Shown: piece by piece, positions 20,480 to 31,184 of the stretch
Layout of the letters: each line of letters starts with the position of its first letter
Numbering within the stretch: position 1 is the first letter of the stretch
Assembly: GCF_000341285.1 (NCBI RefSeq)
Contig: NW_005178432.1
Span: forward strand, 1 to 64,000
Source of the DNA: Galdieria sulphuraria
Lineage: Eukaryota > Rhodophyta > Bangiophyceae > Galdieriales > Galdieriaceae
Length of the DNA: 64,000 nt
Direction: 5' to 3'
The notes under the pieces: generated by a model
The model's database searches: none
The model's input: the letters and a program-made list of their open reading frames with translations, nothing else
What the model was told of the DNA's origin: nothing
Position numbers and translations under genes: made by a program

Positions 20480-22383
20480 ATGATGGCTCAATCGCATTCA
20501 AGAAAAAGAATGGATGAATTGATGAAATGGAGAAGAGAGAGATTGTCGTATTCCTCCTTCTCACCGATATTCGTATCTCTTAGTTGTGTTGTCACTTGCT
20601 GCAATCATATTTCATTCCATTGTACCAAGTACAAGAACGTTACACCTTCAAGAATAAAGTTACCAACTACTATCATCACTTGTAGTCAACGTCATTCAAC
20701 TCCTAGTCAACAGTTCCATCAAGTGACTTGCAAACTACTTTCTTCTGTGGGTGCCGTTATCGTCTTTTTGTGTGTTGTTCCTTTGACTTGGTCTCTGACT
20801 GAAGAACAATCTTGGGTATGGGAAGCTTGGAAATATATCGATAAATATTATGTAGACTCAAGTATTCACCCTACCTGGTCTCAACTACGACAAAAGGTTC
20901 TTCGTCAAGTCAACTCTAACAACGCCCATTCCTTGATAAAAGATATGTTATCAACTTTACATGATCCTTATACTCGACTATTGGAACCTGAAGAATATCA
21001 ATCTTTACAAGCAACGGTAACTCTTGTAATATCCATAGCTTCCTTTCTCATCTATTCTAGGCAACTGGACAATTGACTGGAATTGGTATTCAAATGGCTC
21101 CTCAAATAGAAAATGACAAGGTGTTGATTACTTATGTTTATCCACAGTCTCCAGCAGCGTTGGCAGATATTCGTACAAAGGATGCCATCATTGCTATCGA
21201 TCATTTTTCAGTTTCCCAAGCAAGTCGATAAAAGTAAACTGTTGTTGGTTGATGAATCTAATATATTTGTTCTTTTATAATAGGCAAAGAATGTGGAACA
21301 AGTAGCTATGCATATTCGTGGAGAGAAAGACACTCTTGTACATATGATATTGGAAAGAAATGGACAACGATTATCCAAAACTATTCGACGCCAAGATTAT
21401 GTATTGAAAACGGTAGAAAGTAACATTTTCAAACCTTTTTCTGCATCCCAACAAGTAGGTTTTGATCATGAATGATAATCATCTCAATAGAGTTGAATGA
21501 TTAGATTGGCTATCTACGAATTCGTAGTTTTGATTTTCATACCGTAGACCAAGTGAAAGAAGTATTGACGAATTGGAAACGACAACATATCGAATGTTTG
21601 ATATTGGATTTGAGAGATAATGCAGGTGGATATTTTCCTGCTGGTATAGGAGTTGCTAGTTTGTTTCTTCCTCATGGTAAGAGAAGGCCATCCAATCATT
21701 TGGATAACATATTTCTATTTCCTATACAGATAAGGTGATTGTCTATACTGTGGATTATCGTGGAATAGAAGAAACTTACAAGTCCACTCAACCGGGCATT
21801 TTTATAGATGGTTGTGTAGTCATTTTGGTCAATGAGGCAAGTCCATTGTCGTTGTTGTATATATGATTGAACAAGTTATTTATATATATATATATATATA
21901 GAATACTGCAAGTGCAAGTGAATTGGTAACTGCAGCTTTACATGAACAACGAGGGTCGTTGATATTGGGTCATAAAACTTTTGGAAAAGGCAAGTTGNGT
22001 ATTTCAATAGGAATGATTATCAACAGAGTAGAGTATGATAGGAGTTGTACAACGAGTATTTCCTTTATCTGATGGAAGTGGTAAGTAAAAGAAAGAAAGG
22101 TAGCTTTTATATTTTCTTATCTTTGTTGTGTTTTGAATAGCTATTGCTGTTACGACGATGAAATACTTGACTCCCAATCACATAGATATACATAGAAAGG
22201 GAATTGATGTGGATATTCCTACAAGTTGTAAAGTAGATAATTCTTTGGAGTGTTCACCTCCTGTATCCTATCAATTACGGTGTTTATCTATTTGTCCTAT
22301 CCGATGAGGATTCTCATAAGGAAAAGGAAATCCAAGCTAAGATTGCGCGGGTTTGGAATGAATGGATAGAGAGATTTGATTGA
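20480..22383 (+). CDS. Carboxyl-terminal processing peptidase CtpA (D1 processing), plastid lumen
   Basis: Nine exons: 20480-21016, 21061-21219, 21284-21454, 21505-21676, 21730-21836, 21902-21989, 22042-22080, 22141-22262, 22309-22383; all phases fit. A long Ser/Thr/Arg-rich leader plus the hydrophobic segment VGAVIVFLCVVPLTW suggests a bipartite thylakoid-lumen signal. Then come HDPYTRLLEPEEYQSL, the PDZ segment (TGIGIQM ... YPQSPAALADIRTKDAIIAID), LDLRDNAGGYFPAGI, the catalytic serine region VNENTASASELV and the catalytic lysine in HKTFGKGVVQRVFPLSDGS. Family members trim the C-terminus of photosystem II protein D1. Three introns begin with GCAAGT. The last intron (22263-22308) is the best way to join the final frame, but it is less certain than the others. 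Confidence 0.85.
21880..21900. repeat. TA dinucleotide run
   Basis: About ten TA units immediately before the acceptor of a GC-AG intron in the CtpA gene, forming an atypical AT-only polypyrimidine region. Confidence 0.7.
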
Positions 22384-22419
22384 TTGGTGGAAGAAGAAGA
22401 AGAGAGGTGGTGTGCAATG

Positions 22420-22614
22420 GATACAGGAAACCCTTATACGTCGGTAGGAGTAAGAAGTAATACGAGAGCAAAGACAACCGAATCGAAGAAAAAGTGGAAA
22501 AAAATTCTCCCTTACCTTGGAGGTGTCGTTATTCTAGGATTGGTGGTGGGTTTAGCCAAGGCCAAGCATAGTGAAGACACGGGTGAAAAGAAGAAGACAG
22601 TTGTCAAAAAGTAA
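22420..22614 (+). CDS. Small single-pass membrane protein
   Basis: 64 aa from MDTGNPYTSVGV. A basic region (RSNTRAKTTESKKKWKK) precedes one membrane helix (ILPYLGGVVILGLVVGLAKA), followed by a charged tail ending KKKTVVKK. The frame is open further upstream to 22384 but without an ATG. The frame begins directly after the CtpA stop on the same strand. Function not recognised. The size and a Lys-rich C-terminal KK would fit an ER or organelle membrane protein. It could be a chance frame, but the composition favours a real gene. Confidence 0.5.
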   Translation, partial: DTGNPYTSVGVRSNTRAKTTESKKKWKKILPYLGGVVILGLVVGLAKAKHSEDTGEKKKTVVKK

Positions 22615-23087
22615 TAAGTTGGTGGTCTCTGCTATTATCTCTTTTGCACAACTTGTGGGTTTACAGTTGGTTGATTTTTCGGAAAAGGGTTTTTTTTGTG
22701 TTTGTTTTGTCGCGTAGTCCATTTATCTATAAATATATATATATATATATATCAATGTATATGTGTTTGTTTGTTTTCTATTTTATTTTTTGTGTGGATA
22801 AGAAAATATCCAAAATGCTATTTTCTATAAGGAAGGAGGAGTAGGAGGAGGAAGTGTCTCTTTTCTTTCATGAAAAGGAAAAATGCTATGTTGATAACGG
22901 TCCTTGTGTCCACAAGAAAAATGCGCCCAATTGGGGGAAAAAGCAATCAAATACTACTGAGACTTGGTTAGGATTGAAACTCTTATATATTGATATTGTG
23001 TTATTATATAAAGAATATTGATAAAGTGACCATTCATCTCCACTATTTTTTTTTGTATAGGATTGGGGAAATAGAATACCTACAGAT
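22615..23087. other. Spacer with AT repeat and three small inverted repeats
   Basis: Holds a TA run at 22732-22752 and, within 70 nt, three small inverted repeats: TTTCATGAAA (22866-22875), CTTGTGTCCACAAG (22903-22916) and CCCAATTGGG (22926-22935). These could be a structured RNA, a 3' UTR element or chance. No coding frame is convincing. The right part must contain the promoter of the MYB gene. Confidence 0.5.
22732..22752. repeat. TA dinucleotide run
   Basis: About ten TA units in the spacer downstream of the small membrane protein gene. Confidence 0.7.
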
Positions 23088-24229
23088 ATGGATAATCATG
23101 CCAACGATAATTGGAAAGAATCAAATCATCCTTCATCACTTTCTTCTTCAGGGATATCCAATGACTCTTATCCAGATAAACAAACGACGACAAGTAAAAA
23201 GATAATATACAATCGTTCTCGTATAGTGCATATGGATGAAATGATACGTGCGATATTACCCAAACTGGATATTGTTGATCAAGAAAATGTGAAACGATGT
23301 TATGAAGCGTGGAAAGGAAAACAAGTAAAAACTCACACATTACTTCATCAATTACGTGATATCGTATCTTCGGACCTATTGCATAATGAAGTGGAACGCA
23401 TACGTCAAGAAAAATGGAAAAGAAGTAGATATTCAACGACTGGTACAATACGACGTTGTTCTTCTCGAACATCGAATCATGACTCTCCCAAAGAATCCCA
23501 AGCAATTATCTGCAATTCAACTAGTGATATAAACAAAGCAATTGTAAAAGATAAAAATCATCATTCGGAAGAGAATCCATATCTATTATCGAGTAAGTTG
23601 TTTTGGAAAATAGTTGTATGAATGCTTATGATATTTTATGGCAAATGGTTTCAATAGATCAACCTTCAGTGAAACGTTCTTGGACAAAAAAAGAACATTT
23701 TCTATTTCTTCAAGGATTGGAAGAATATGGTAAAGGACAATGGCAATCTATTGCTAACAAAATAGGTACCAAAACTGCTTCCCAAGTAAGAAGTCATTGT
23801 AAAAAGTACCTTATGAGACAACAAAAGGACCAACAAAGCAAGAAAATGAAAACCATTCATGATATGACGATGGAATCTCCAGAAATGCAACAAATAGCTA
23901 AGAAGCAACTATCAAAGAGTGATGAAAAGATATCTCAGGAATGGGATAAGGAAAATCCATTCTTTTATCCATTGAGTTGTACTAAAGAATCGATAGATAA
24001 GGAGAAGAGAGACCAAGTTGCTTATGACAATGATTCGAATGGTTATGAAAAGCAACAACAAAAAGAAGAGAATAATCATCGACAAGGACAAATAACAAAG
24101 ATTCCTTATTTTATACGTGAAAGAAGAATTAGAAGATTGGAATATCGCCTACAACAAATGAATCATTCTATGAATTGGATGTTGTGTCAAGTAACTCCAT
24201 CATTCTCTGTCAATCATCATATTTCATGA
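23088..24229 (+). CDS. Single-repeat MYB (SHAQKYF-like) transcription factor
   Basis: Two exons: 23088-23592 and 23658-24229, intron 65 nt, about 358 aa. The SANT/MYB repeat KRSWTKKEHFLFLQGLEEYG, then WQSIANKIGTKTASQVRSHCKKYL follows directly after the intron. In plant CCA1/MYB-related proteins the third helix ends SHAQKYF; here it is SHCKKYL. Lys/Gln-rich low-complexity regions flank the repeat, and an Arg-rich segment (RERRIRRLEYRLQQM) lies near the C-terminus. It is probably a nuclear DNA-binding regulator; targets unknown. Its stop overlaps an upstream in-frame ATG of the helicase gene (ATGA at 24226-24229). Confidence 0.8.
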
Positions 24230-24243
24230 GCTCTTTATGGATC

Positions 24244-25157
24244 ATGAAAATGGCTGTTTTGACTACTATTCCTTGGCAATATTCCAGAATGTATTTTATA
24301 CAAAAGAATAAACAGTATATACAAACCATGCAATTGGCGTCTCTAGCACGAGTATTCGAGAAAACAACCAAAACTCGTTCAAAAAGTCAAACAGTAGCAG
24401 CAAAGAAAAAGAAAGCGCCTTATGACTCAACTCCATATGCCTCCCACTTCATACCACTTTTAGATATGGAAATGGAAGCTGAACAAGAACAAGTAAAAGA
24501 ACGTCTCAAGTGGAGTAGACAAAGACTGGAAAGACAAGGTCTTGCTTTATTTGAACTAAATGCACAACTGGATGGAGCTTTATATGGTCAAGGAGTTGCT
24601 AAACTCTATTCATATAAAAAGTTACCTTATCATCGATTGACTCAAGGTGATTGGGTACTTTGTGTGCGTGGAAAAGAGTCTATTCGAGGGACTCTATTAG
24701 AAAGACACTCCAAGTATCTACGTATCGTCGTAGGAGAAGAATGGATGGCTGGAAAAGATTGGACTGTATATCAAATATCTAATACAGTTGCGTTTGAGCG
24801 TTCCAAAAATGCCGTTGAAGAGCTAATAACGATGGCTCAACAGAGTGATCATGAAATCAGTCAAATAATTGTGAAAAGTTTTGCTAAAGAGATTATAGAA
24901 GATGGGAATATACAAAAAGAACCTAAAGGAGGATGGAATGATTATCATACTTGTTCAAGTTATTTAGTACAATTGGTTACATCACAAGGCAGACAAGGAA
25001 CATTGGATGAACTATGTCGTTCTCGAATATTTCCACAGAGTCCATCGGAATGGCAAAAGATTCGACAAGATGAGAATGATTGGAATGAGTCACAACAAAC
25101 TGCTTGGAAGAATGCTTTGGAAAGAAGACTTACTTTGATTCAAGGGTAAGTATTTGG

Positions 25158-25196
<39 letters not shown>

Positions 25197-26530
25197 TAAA
25201 TAGATAGATAGATAGAAAGAGGAAGAATAACAACTGAAATATTTCTAGGCCTCCTGGTACTGGGAAAACCAAGACATTGGCCAAAATTCTTGCAAGTCTA
25301 GTCCAATTAGGTCGAACTCCCATATTAGCTAGTGCATATACTCATATTGCTACGGATAATATACTCGATGAACTGGAACGTTACAATATTCCTGCAATAA
25401 GAATTGGAAAGCCTGCCAATATTCATCGCAATTTATGGAAATATTCTTTGGATTCCCTTTTAGAAAGAGATACGAGAATTATAGAGAAGAGAGAAAACTT
25501 GAAGAAAGCAATGGAAAGACTTGCCCAACCCAAAAGAGGCAAAGCTATTGGATTAGCTCATCGAGACTATTCAAAGTCACTTGGTCAGTTGAAACAAACA
25601 GAAATGATTGCGACCAAAGAGATACTCGACAAGTATCCCATAGTATTAAGTACTTGTGTGGGTGCTGGTGAAGAAATATTAAAGAATATTTCTTTTCAAG
25701 TAGTTGCAATTGATGAAGCTACACAATCACATGAACCAGGTTTACTGATTCCAATTATCAAAGGATGTGAACAATTGATTTTGGCTGGTGATCACTATCA
25801 ATTACCACCCACTATTTTGAATCCTGAGGCAGCTGAAAGTGGTCTTTCTGTGAGTTTATTTGAACGTTTAGTTCGTTCAGGTGTGGAGCCTTATCTATTA
25901 CGTACTCAATATCGTATGCATCCTTCGATTGCAGCATTTCCTAGTCAATATTTCTATCATGGCTTATTGCATTCTGCACCTTGTACTCAATCGATATCCA
26001 ATTACTTTCCTTGGCCTAATCCTCAAACGCCTATTGCCTTTATTCCAGTCCTTGGTGAAGAATGGGTTACTGAACAAGGCACTTCCTATTGTAATCCTCA
26101 AGAGTCTCAAGTAGTGATAGAAACCATATCACAAATTGTAGAAAATTGGATGACTGCTCAAAACAGTAATCATACTCTCCAACAATCTTTTCCAACTATT
26201 GGAATCATTACTCCATATGCTGGACAAATGAGAGATATTATGGATAGAATGGATAGAGAAACATCTACAGAATGGTTATCTTATGTGGAAGTGAAAACAG
26301 TGGATGGATTTCAAGGACGTGAAAAAGATATCATCATTATTTCTACTGTGCGAAGTAATCCATCTCAATCACTTGGTTTCTTACAGGATTGGAGAAGATT
26401 GAATGTTGCCATAACTCGTAGTCGAAGTGGTTTGATAGTCATTGGAAATGCCAATACTTTAAGTAGGAATGATCATTGGAAACGTTGGTTGGAGTGGATA
26501 AGTCATCACGGTTGTATATATACCCGTTGA
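24244..26530 (+). CDS. Superfamily 1B helicase, IGHMBP2/SMUBP2-like
   Basis: Two exons: 24244-25145 and 25249-26530, about 727 aa. An N-terminal UPF1-family-type beta domain (LYGQGVAKLYSYKKLPYHRLTQGDWVL) is followed by helicase motifs: Q motif NESQQTAW, GPPGTGKT (formed across the intron), ASAYTHIATDNI, AIDEATQSHEPG (DEAT), LAGDHYQLPPT, TQYRMHPSIAAFPSQYFY, GIITPYAGQM, VKTVDGFQGREKDIIIISTVRS and RRLNVAITRSRSGLIVIGN. It lacks the zinc finger and R3H of animal IGHMBP2. A basic N-terminus (IPWQYSRMYFIQKNK) may target an organelle. Earlier in-frame ATGs at 24175 and 24226 overlap the MYB gene. Confidence 0.85.
25157..25216. repeat. TA and GATA microsatellites in helicase intron
   Basis: A TA run followed by two GATA/TAGA tracts fills the helicase intron, expanding it to 103 nt, about twice the usual size here. 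The position between the Q motif and Walker A exons makes it a good polymorphic marker. Confidence 0.75.
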
Positions 26531-26552
26531 TATATTCTATAGAAATATATAT

Positions 26553-28489
26553 ATGTATACACTACTCATGGCAAGATTAGTTTTACAAAAGTTATATTAT
26601 CAACCACCACCACCACTTATAAAACAACTATACCCTCTTTCTTTGAAGAGTCAACAAACCATAAAGTACTTGTCACCTATTCTAAAGAATTCTTGTGCTT
26701 GCTTTTCCTCTGGGATGGGTCCACCAGCTGAAGATAAAGATATAAGACACTTTAGAAGAATTGCAAAGGAATTAAACAAAGAGTTTATAGATACGAATAT
26801 GAAGATAGCTTTGATAGGGAAACCCAACGTTGGAAAGTCTAGTATGTTTAATAGATTGGTGGGGAAAAGATTATCACTCGTAGATAAAACTCCTGGTATG
26901 ACTAGAGACCGATTGATAAGTAACGATGCAATATTAGGAAACTATCGATTCACCGTTATGGATACCGCAGGATTGGAAGGAGTTCATAGTAAAGAACCCA
27001 AATTGGATGAAGTTAGCTTAACTTGTGAGTCTGTGGCTTCGTCCTCTGCAATGGAATACAAAGAAGAAGATGTGTATCGTTACGTATATACAAGAATGGA
27101 ACAACAATCGAAGCAAGCAGTGTTAGAAGCAGATGTGATATTCTTTATGGTGGACGTAAAGGATGGGATTACAAAGGTAGATAAGGAGATTGCTCGATGG
27201 CTTCTTAGTAAAAAGTCTCCAGAGTTTATTATTTTGATTGCAAACAAGTGCGATACAAAAGCTTCGGAAGATAATATATCGATGGTATATACACTTGGAC
27301 TTGGTGAGCCTGTCAAAGTATCGGTTGAACAAATGAAAGGATTTTATGAACTATATGGTCGATTGGAGCAATTGATTCCTAATGTATTAAGGAAACCATT
27401 GCCAAAAGGACCTTCAGATGAGGATTATGAACAACAACAAATGGAAGAAATTGTACAAAGACTGAATGAGGAAGAACTAGCTCGTCAAGAACAAGATCCT
27501 ATCGCATTGCATTCACTCAAACAAGTCTCTGATGAGGAAATAACAAGAGAGAATGTAGAGAACCTAACCAACATGGTCCAAGTCAATGAGGAGAATATCC
27601 TTTTACAACAACAACAACAACAAGAAGAAGATATTCGAGTAGCTATTGTAGGACGACCCAATGTTGGTAAATCTACTTTGATCAATAGATTGATTGACGA
27701 AGATAGATTAATTACTGGAGCAGTACAAGGAATTACTAGAGATGCCATTCCGGTAGAATGGATTCATCAAGAGAAGCGTTTTATATTAACGGATACTGCA
27801 GGAATTCGTAAAAGATCAGCTATTCAAGTGCGCATGGAACGTTTTAGTATGGAAACTTCTCTGAAAACTATAAGAAAATCCCATGTCGTTTGTGTAGTTT
27901 TGGATGGATCGGTAAGTAACCAAACACAAAAGAGTGTGGATCAAATACTCAACCATAAAAGCAACATTTGACGCAACAAGATGCGAGAATTATTGGATTT
28001 GCTATTGATGTTGGAAAGCCTTTGATTGTCATTGCAAACAAATGGGACTTGGTGAACCCTCAAATGGCACAGTCTCAACTAGAAAAGTTGTCAACTCAAC
28101 TATATTCAATGTTACCTGACTTGAAAGGTTCTTCTATCTTTACCTTGTCTGCCATCGATAGAACGGATGCTACAGTATTCGATAGGATAGGAAATGCTAT
28201 ACAAGAGGCCTTTCAAAAGTGGAACAAAAATATTTCCACTTCCCAACTCACAGAATGGCTACAGACTTTGATAAGTTTGAGGCCTCCACCTGCAATGTCT
28301 TCAAGTAAGAAAAAACCAAAATTGGCTTATCTCACCCAAGTTGATATAAGACCTCCTCAATTTGTACTTTTTGGAGCGACTGAATTGCCAAATAACTATA
28401 TGCGATTCCTTATGAATGGTTTACGTAATGAGTTTGATTTGCATGGCGTTCCTATTCGTTTGCGTCTAAAAGGAAGAACGGAAAAGTAA
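26553..28489 (+). CDS. Der/EngA tandem GTPase, organellar
   Basis: Two exons: 26553-27911 and 27962-28489, intron 50 nt, about 628 aa. Two Era-like G domains are present. The first has GKPNVGKSSMFNRL, TPGMTRDR, MDTAGLEG and NKCD. The second has GRPNVGKSTLINRL, GITRDAIPVEW, TDTAGIRKR and NKWDLV. They are joined by an acidic Gln/Glu-rich linker and followed by the KH-like C-terminal domain (KPKLAYLTQVDIRPPQFVLFG ... RNEFDLHGVPIRLRLKGR). Der assists assembly of the bacterial-type 50S subunit. The N-terminus is rich in hydroxylated and hydrophobic residues, with acids absent for the first 50 residues, consistent with plastid or mitochondrial import. Confidence 0.9.
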
Positions 28490-28598
28490 CTCGAATTATT
28501 TTTATGGTGTATTTATATAATATCTTTGATTTTATGGTTTTTTTTACACATGTAGCTAAACGAAGAGATATAAATGAGTCCACGCTTTTGACCATTTT

Positions 28599-29046
28599 TC
28601 AAAAATAGTAGGAACAACATTTACGATACTCATCAGCAACATCTGCCATGAGAGCATCTTGCCCGATTGAGCTTATACGAGCAAAAAACGAATGCCTACT
28701 AACAAAAAAATCACAAACAAACAAGAAATAAAAACACATTTAAGAGGTAAATTACAAGGCATCAAAGAAAAATCATACAATAAAATCATATATTCAGGAC
28801 AATAGACAAGAGTCATACAGAGTCGATAAAGATGAGACTTCCAATAGGATATCTAGAAGGTAACTGTATCAATAAAAGAAAACGACCTCCTTCATAAGGA
28901 GAGTTTTCAGGTCCCGTTATTTCTGCCTCCAATTCATAAAGGTTATCACCTTTAGTCCATACCTTTATGCCAGTTGGTGGGTTAGAATACAGTTGTTCTA
29001 GTTCCTTTTTTATTCTTATCAATGCTGCAGATTGGAAAGCATCCAT
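28599..29046 (-). pseudogene. Broken ubiquitin-conjugating enzyme (UBE2T-like ends, core missing)
   Basis: From ATG 29046 the frame encodes a good UBC N-terminus (RIKKELEQLYSNPPTGIKVW ... ITGPENSPYEGGRFLLLIQLPSRYP) but stops at 28813, before the catalytic Cys region. About 130 nt further on the same strand (28682-28599) a frame reads ISSIGQDALMADVADEYRK, which matches the late DPLMADI..EF segment of UBE2T-like enzymes. The middle third, including HPNI and the active-site Cys, is absent and replaced by AT-rich sequence; no splice signals join the pieces sensibly. It is either a deletion-bearing pseudogene or a misassembled locus. Confidence 0.5.
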
Positions 29047-29090
29047 AACATAAAGCGAAACCAACAAAGAGAACAACACGCTTTTCAATT

Positions 29091-29102
29091 TTTTGGCGCG
29101 CC
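29091..29102 (-). promoter_or_regulatory. E2F-like TTGGCGCGCC motif upstream of UBC-like locus
   Basis: TTTTGGCGCGCC lies 45 bp upstream of the UBC-like start codon and between it and the end of the aminopeptidase gene. The GGCGCGCC core is palindromic and recurs at 37451. Confidence 0.35.
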
Positions 29103-29157
29103 CCAACACAATGAAGAAAATTTTAAATTTTTTTTCTTCTTGGTTTCCTACTTGTCT

Positions 29158-31160
29158 TTATTCTTGTGAATAACTTTCACAAAGCTCTACTAAAGTACGC
29201 ACACCGAAACCTGTAGCTACTGATTGTTTCTCATTCCATACAGTACCTGCAATATCTATGTGGGCCCAAGGAGCATGTTTCACGAATTCTCTTAAAAACA
29301 AGGCAGCAGCTATAGAACCACCAGCCCTTCCACCCACATTCTTCAAGTCTGCAATCTTACTCTTTAAAGATTCCATATATTCATTGACCAAAGGCATTCT
29401 CCAAAGTTTCTCACCACAACGTTGAGAAGCACTTTCAATACGTTTGGCCAATTCCTCTTGATTGGCCCAAAAACCGGCATACTCATTTCCCAATGCGATG
29501 ATGATGGCGCCAGTCAATGTGGCCACATCGATGATGCAGTCGAATGTATCGATTTGTTCTGCATAAACCAAAGCATCAGCCAAAGTAAGTCTTCCTTCTG
29601 CATCCGTATTGATAACTTCCACTGTTTTTCCATTGGAAGCTTGTAATACATCTCCTGGATGATAAGCATTTCCTGATATCATATTTTCACAAGAAGCTGC
29701 AATGAAATGTACTTGGATATGATTGGGCTTTAATTCTCCAATAACTTTGGCAGCACCTAAAACAGCAGCACAGCCTCCCATATCAAATTTCATCAATTCA
29801 ATCATGGAACCGACTCCTGCTTTCAAATTGTAACCACCAGAATCAAAGGTAATTGCCTTTCCAATCAAAGCAATCTTCTTTTTCACTGGTCCTTGCACAG
29901 GAGAATACTTTAAATGGATAAACTTGGGAGGTTCTGAGGACCCTTGTGCAACACCCAAATAACAACCCATATTCATCTTTTGACATTGTTCCTTGTCCAG
30001 TATTTTGTATTCCATTCCATATTGTTGGGCTAAATGAATAGCTACTTGAGATAACAATGTTGGAGTAACACTATTTGCTGGAGCAAACACCAACTCCTTG
30101 GTCATGATAATACCCGAGACCATATTCTTAGCCTTTGTGACTGTGGAAGATTGTACTTTTGTCTCATCAAGTAGACAAACTTCTTTAATACAAGGTGAGT
30201 CAGTCTCGTCTGGAGTACCTTTGAATCGATCGTCTTTGTACGAGCTAAGCATAATCTCTTCCAATAATGCTTGTATTTGGTCTTGTGTCCAGGAAGAGAA
30301 CGAGGTCCATATACCTGCACTTGTACAAGTTTTATACTGAAGAGCAATTTGGCCTATGAATGCACCCAATTTCCTTCTGATGTCGATCGTTGTTGTAGTG
30401 TTGGAGTTTTCTATTTTGCCGAGTCCAAACAAAGCAATATATCTGATACCCACACCGGGTAGAAATATTCGTTGATACTGACTACTTCCCAACTTGCCTT
30501 GAAAGCGGGTCTAATCCACTTTTGTTATTTTCACAAAAATTACAAAAAGTTATAAAGTCTTACCTCCTTTAGAAGAGAGTATATTGCTTCCTGTTGTTGC
30601 TTATCTAGTTGATCCACTAGAGTGGAAGGTATTGGATGTACTTCTTCCTGTTGTTTTTGAGACTCTTCTAAACCCAGTACTAGCAATTCTCCACCAAAGT
30701 TGCTCAGTTTATCCGAACGAAATTCGATATGTCTTGGAAAACGATGACTGTTTTCTACCCAAGTTTGAGGTTGCAAAGAGGAGTTGTGTTGCATTTTCCA
30801 ATGAGCGTAGTGACTTGTCCAATAGCTACGAGACGTAGATGGTGACTCTTTCAACTCAAAATAACGCAACAAACGAGGTGGTCTTTGACAATATTTCCAA
30901 ACTCTGCTTGACTGAAAGTTCCTTTGACAAATCAATCTACACTTGTAACTAATACGAGATGGAAACAATCATATAGTGAAAAATCAGTTCCAACCTCGAG
31001 CTTTATGAACGTACCTTTTGGAAAAGTGTTTCCACAGACTATGTGATGTAACAAGAAACGAACCCACCACCCAACTAAGACCCAGTCGAGAACGTTGTGG
31101 TTGATGTTTCATGCCAAAGACTGTCCAATGGAGAACAAAAAAGGACAGCTGTTGATTCAT
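29158..31160 (-). CDS. Leucyl aminopeptidase (M17), organelle-targeted
   Basis: Three exons: 31160-31015, 30948-30564, 30510-29158, about 627 aa; intron phases fit. The catalytic domain shows the M17 metal and active-site elements: IGKAITFDSGGYNLKAG, MKFDMGGCAAVLGA, the signature NTDAEGRLTLADAL, IDVATLTGAIIIALG, and SIAAALFLREFV..APWAHIDIAGT. The N-terminal domain carries SNFGGELLVLGLEE typical of plant LAPs. The first exon gives a basic presequence (MKHQPQRSRLGLSWVVGSF), followed by further Arg-rich sequence in exon 2. It hydrolyses N-terminal residues from peptides and functions as a hexamer in this family. ATG 31112 is an alternative start. It is divergent from the lipase gene by about 24 bp. 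Confidence 0.9.
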
Positions 31161-31184
31161 ATGATAGAATGGATCTTTTGAATC

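Noticed and set aside
23080-23505. 141-codon open frame on the minus strand opposite the MYB gene
   Set aside because: It is the antisense shadow of the MYB exon, contains low-complexity Leu/Ser/Phe runs, and has no domain or splice logic.
25157-25216. TA/GATA tract as a transposon insertion or CRISPR-like array
   Set aside because: Simple microsatellite inside an intron, without spacers, terminal repeats or coding capacity.
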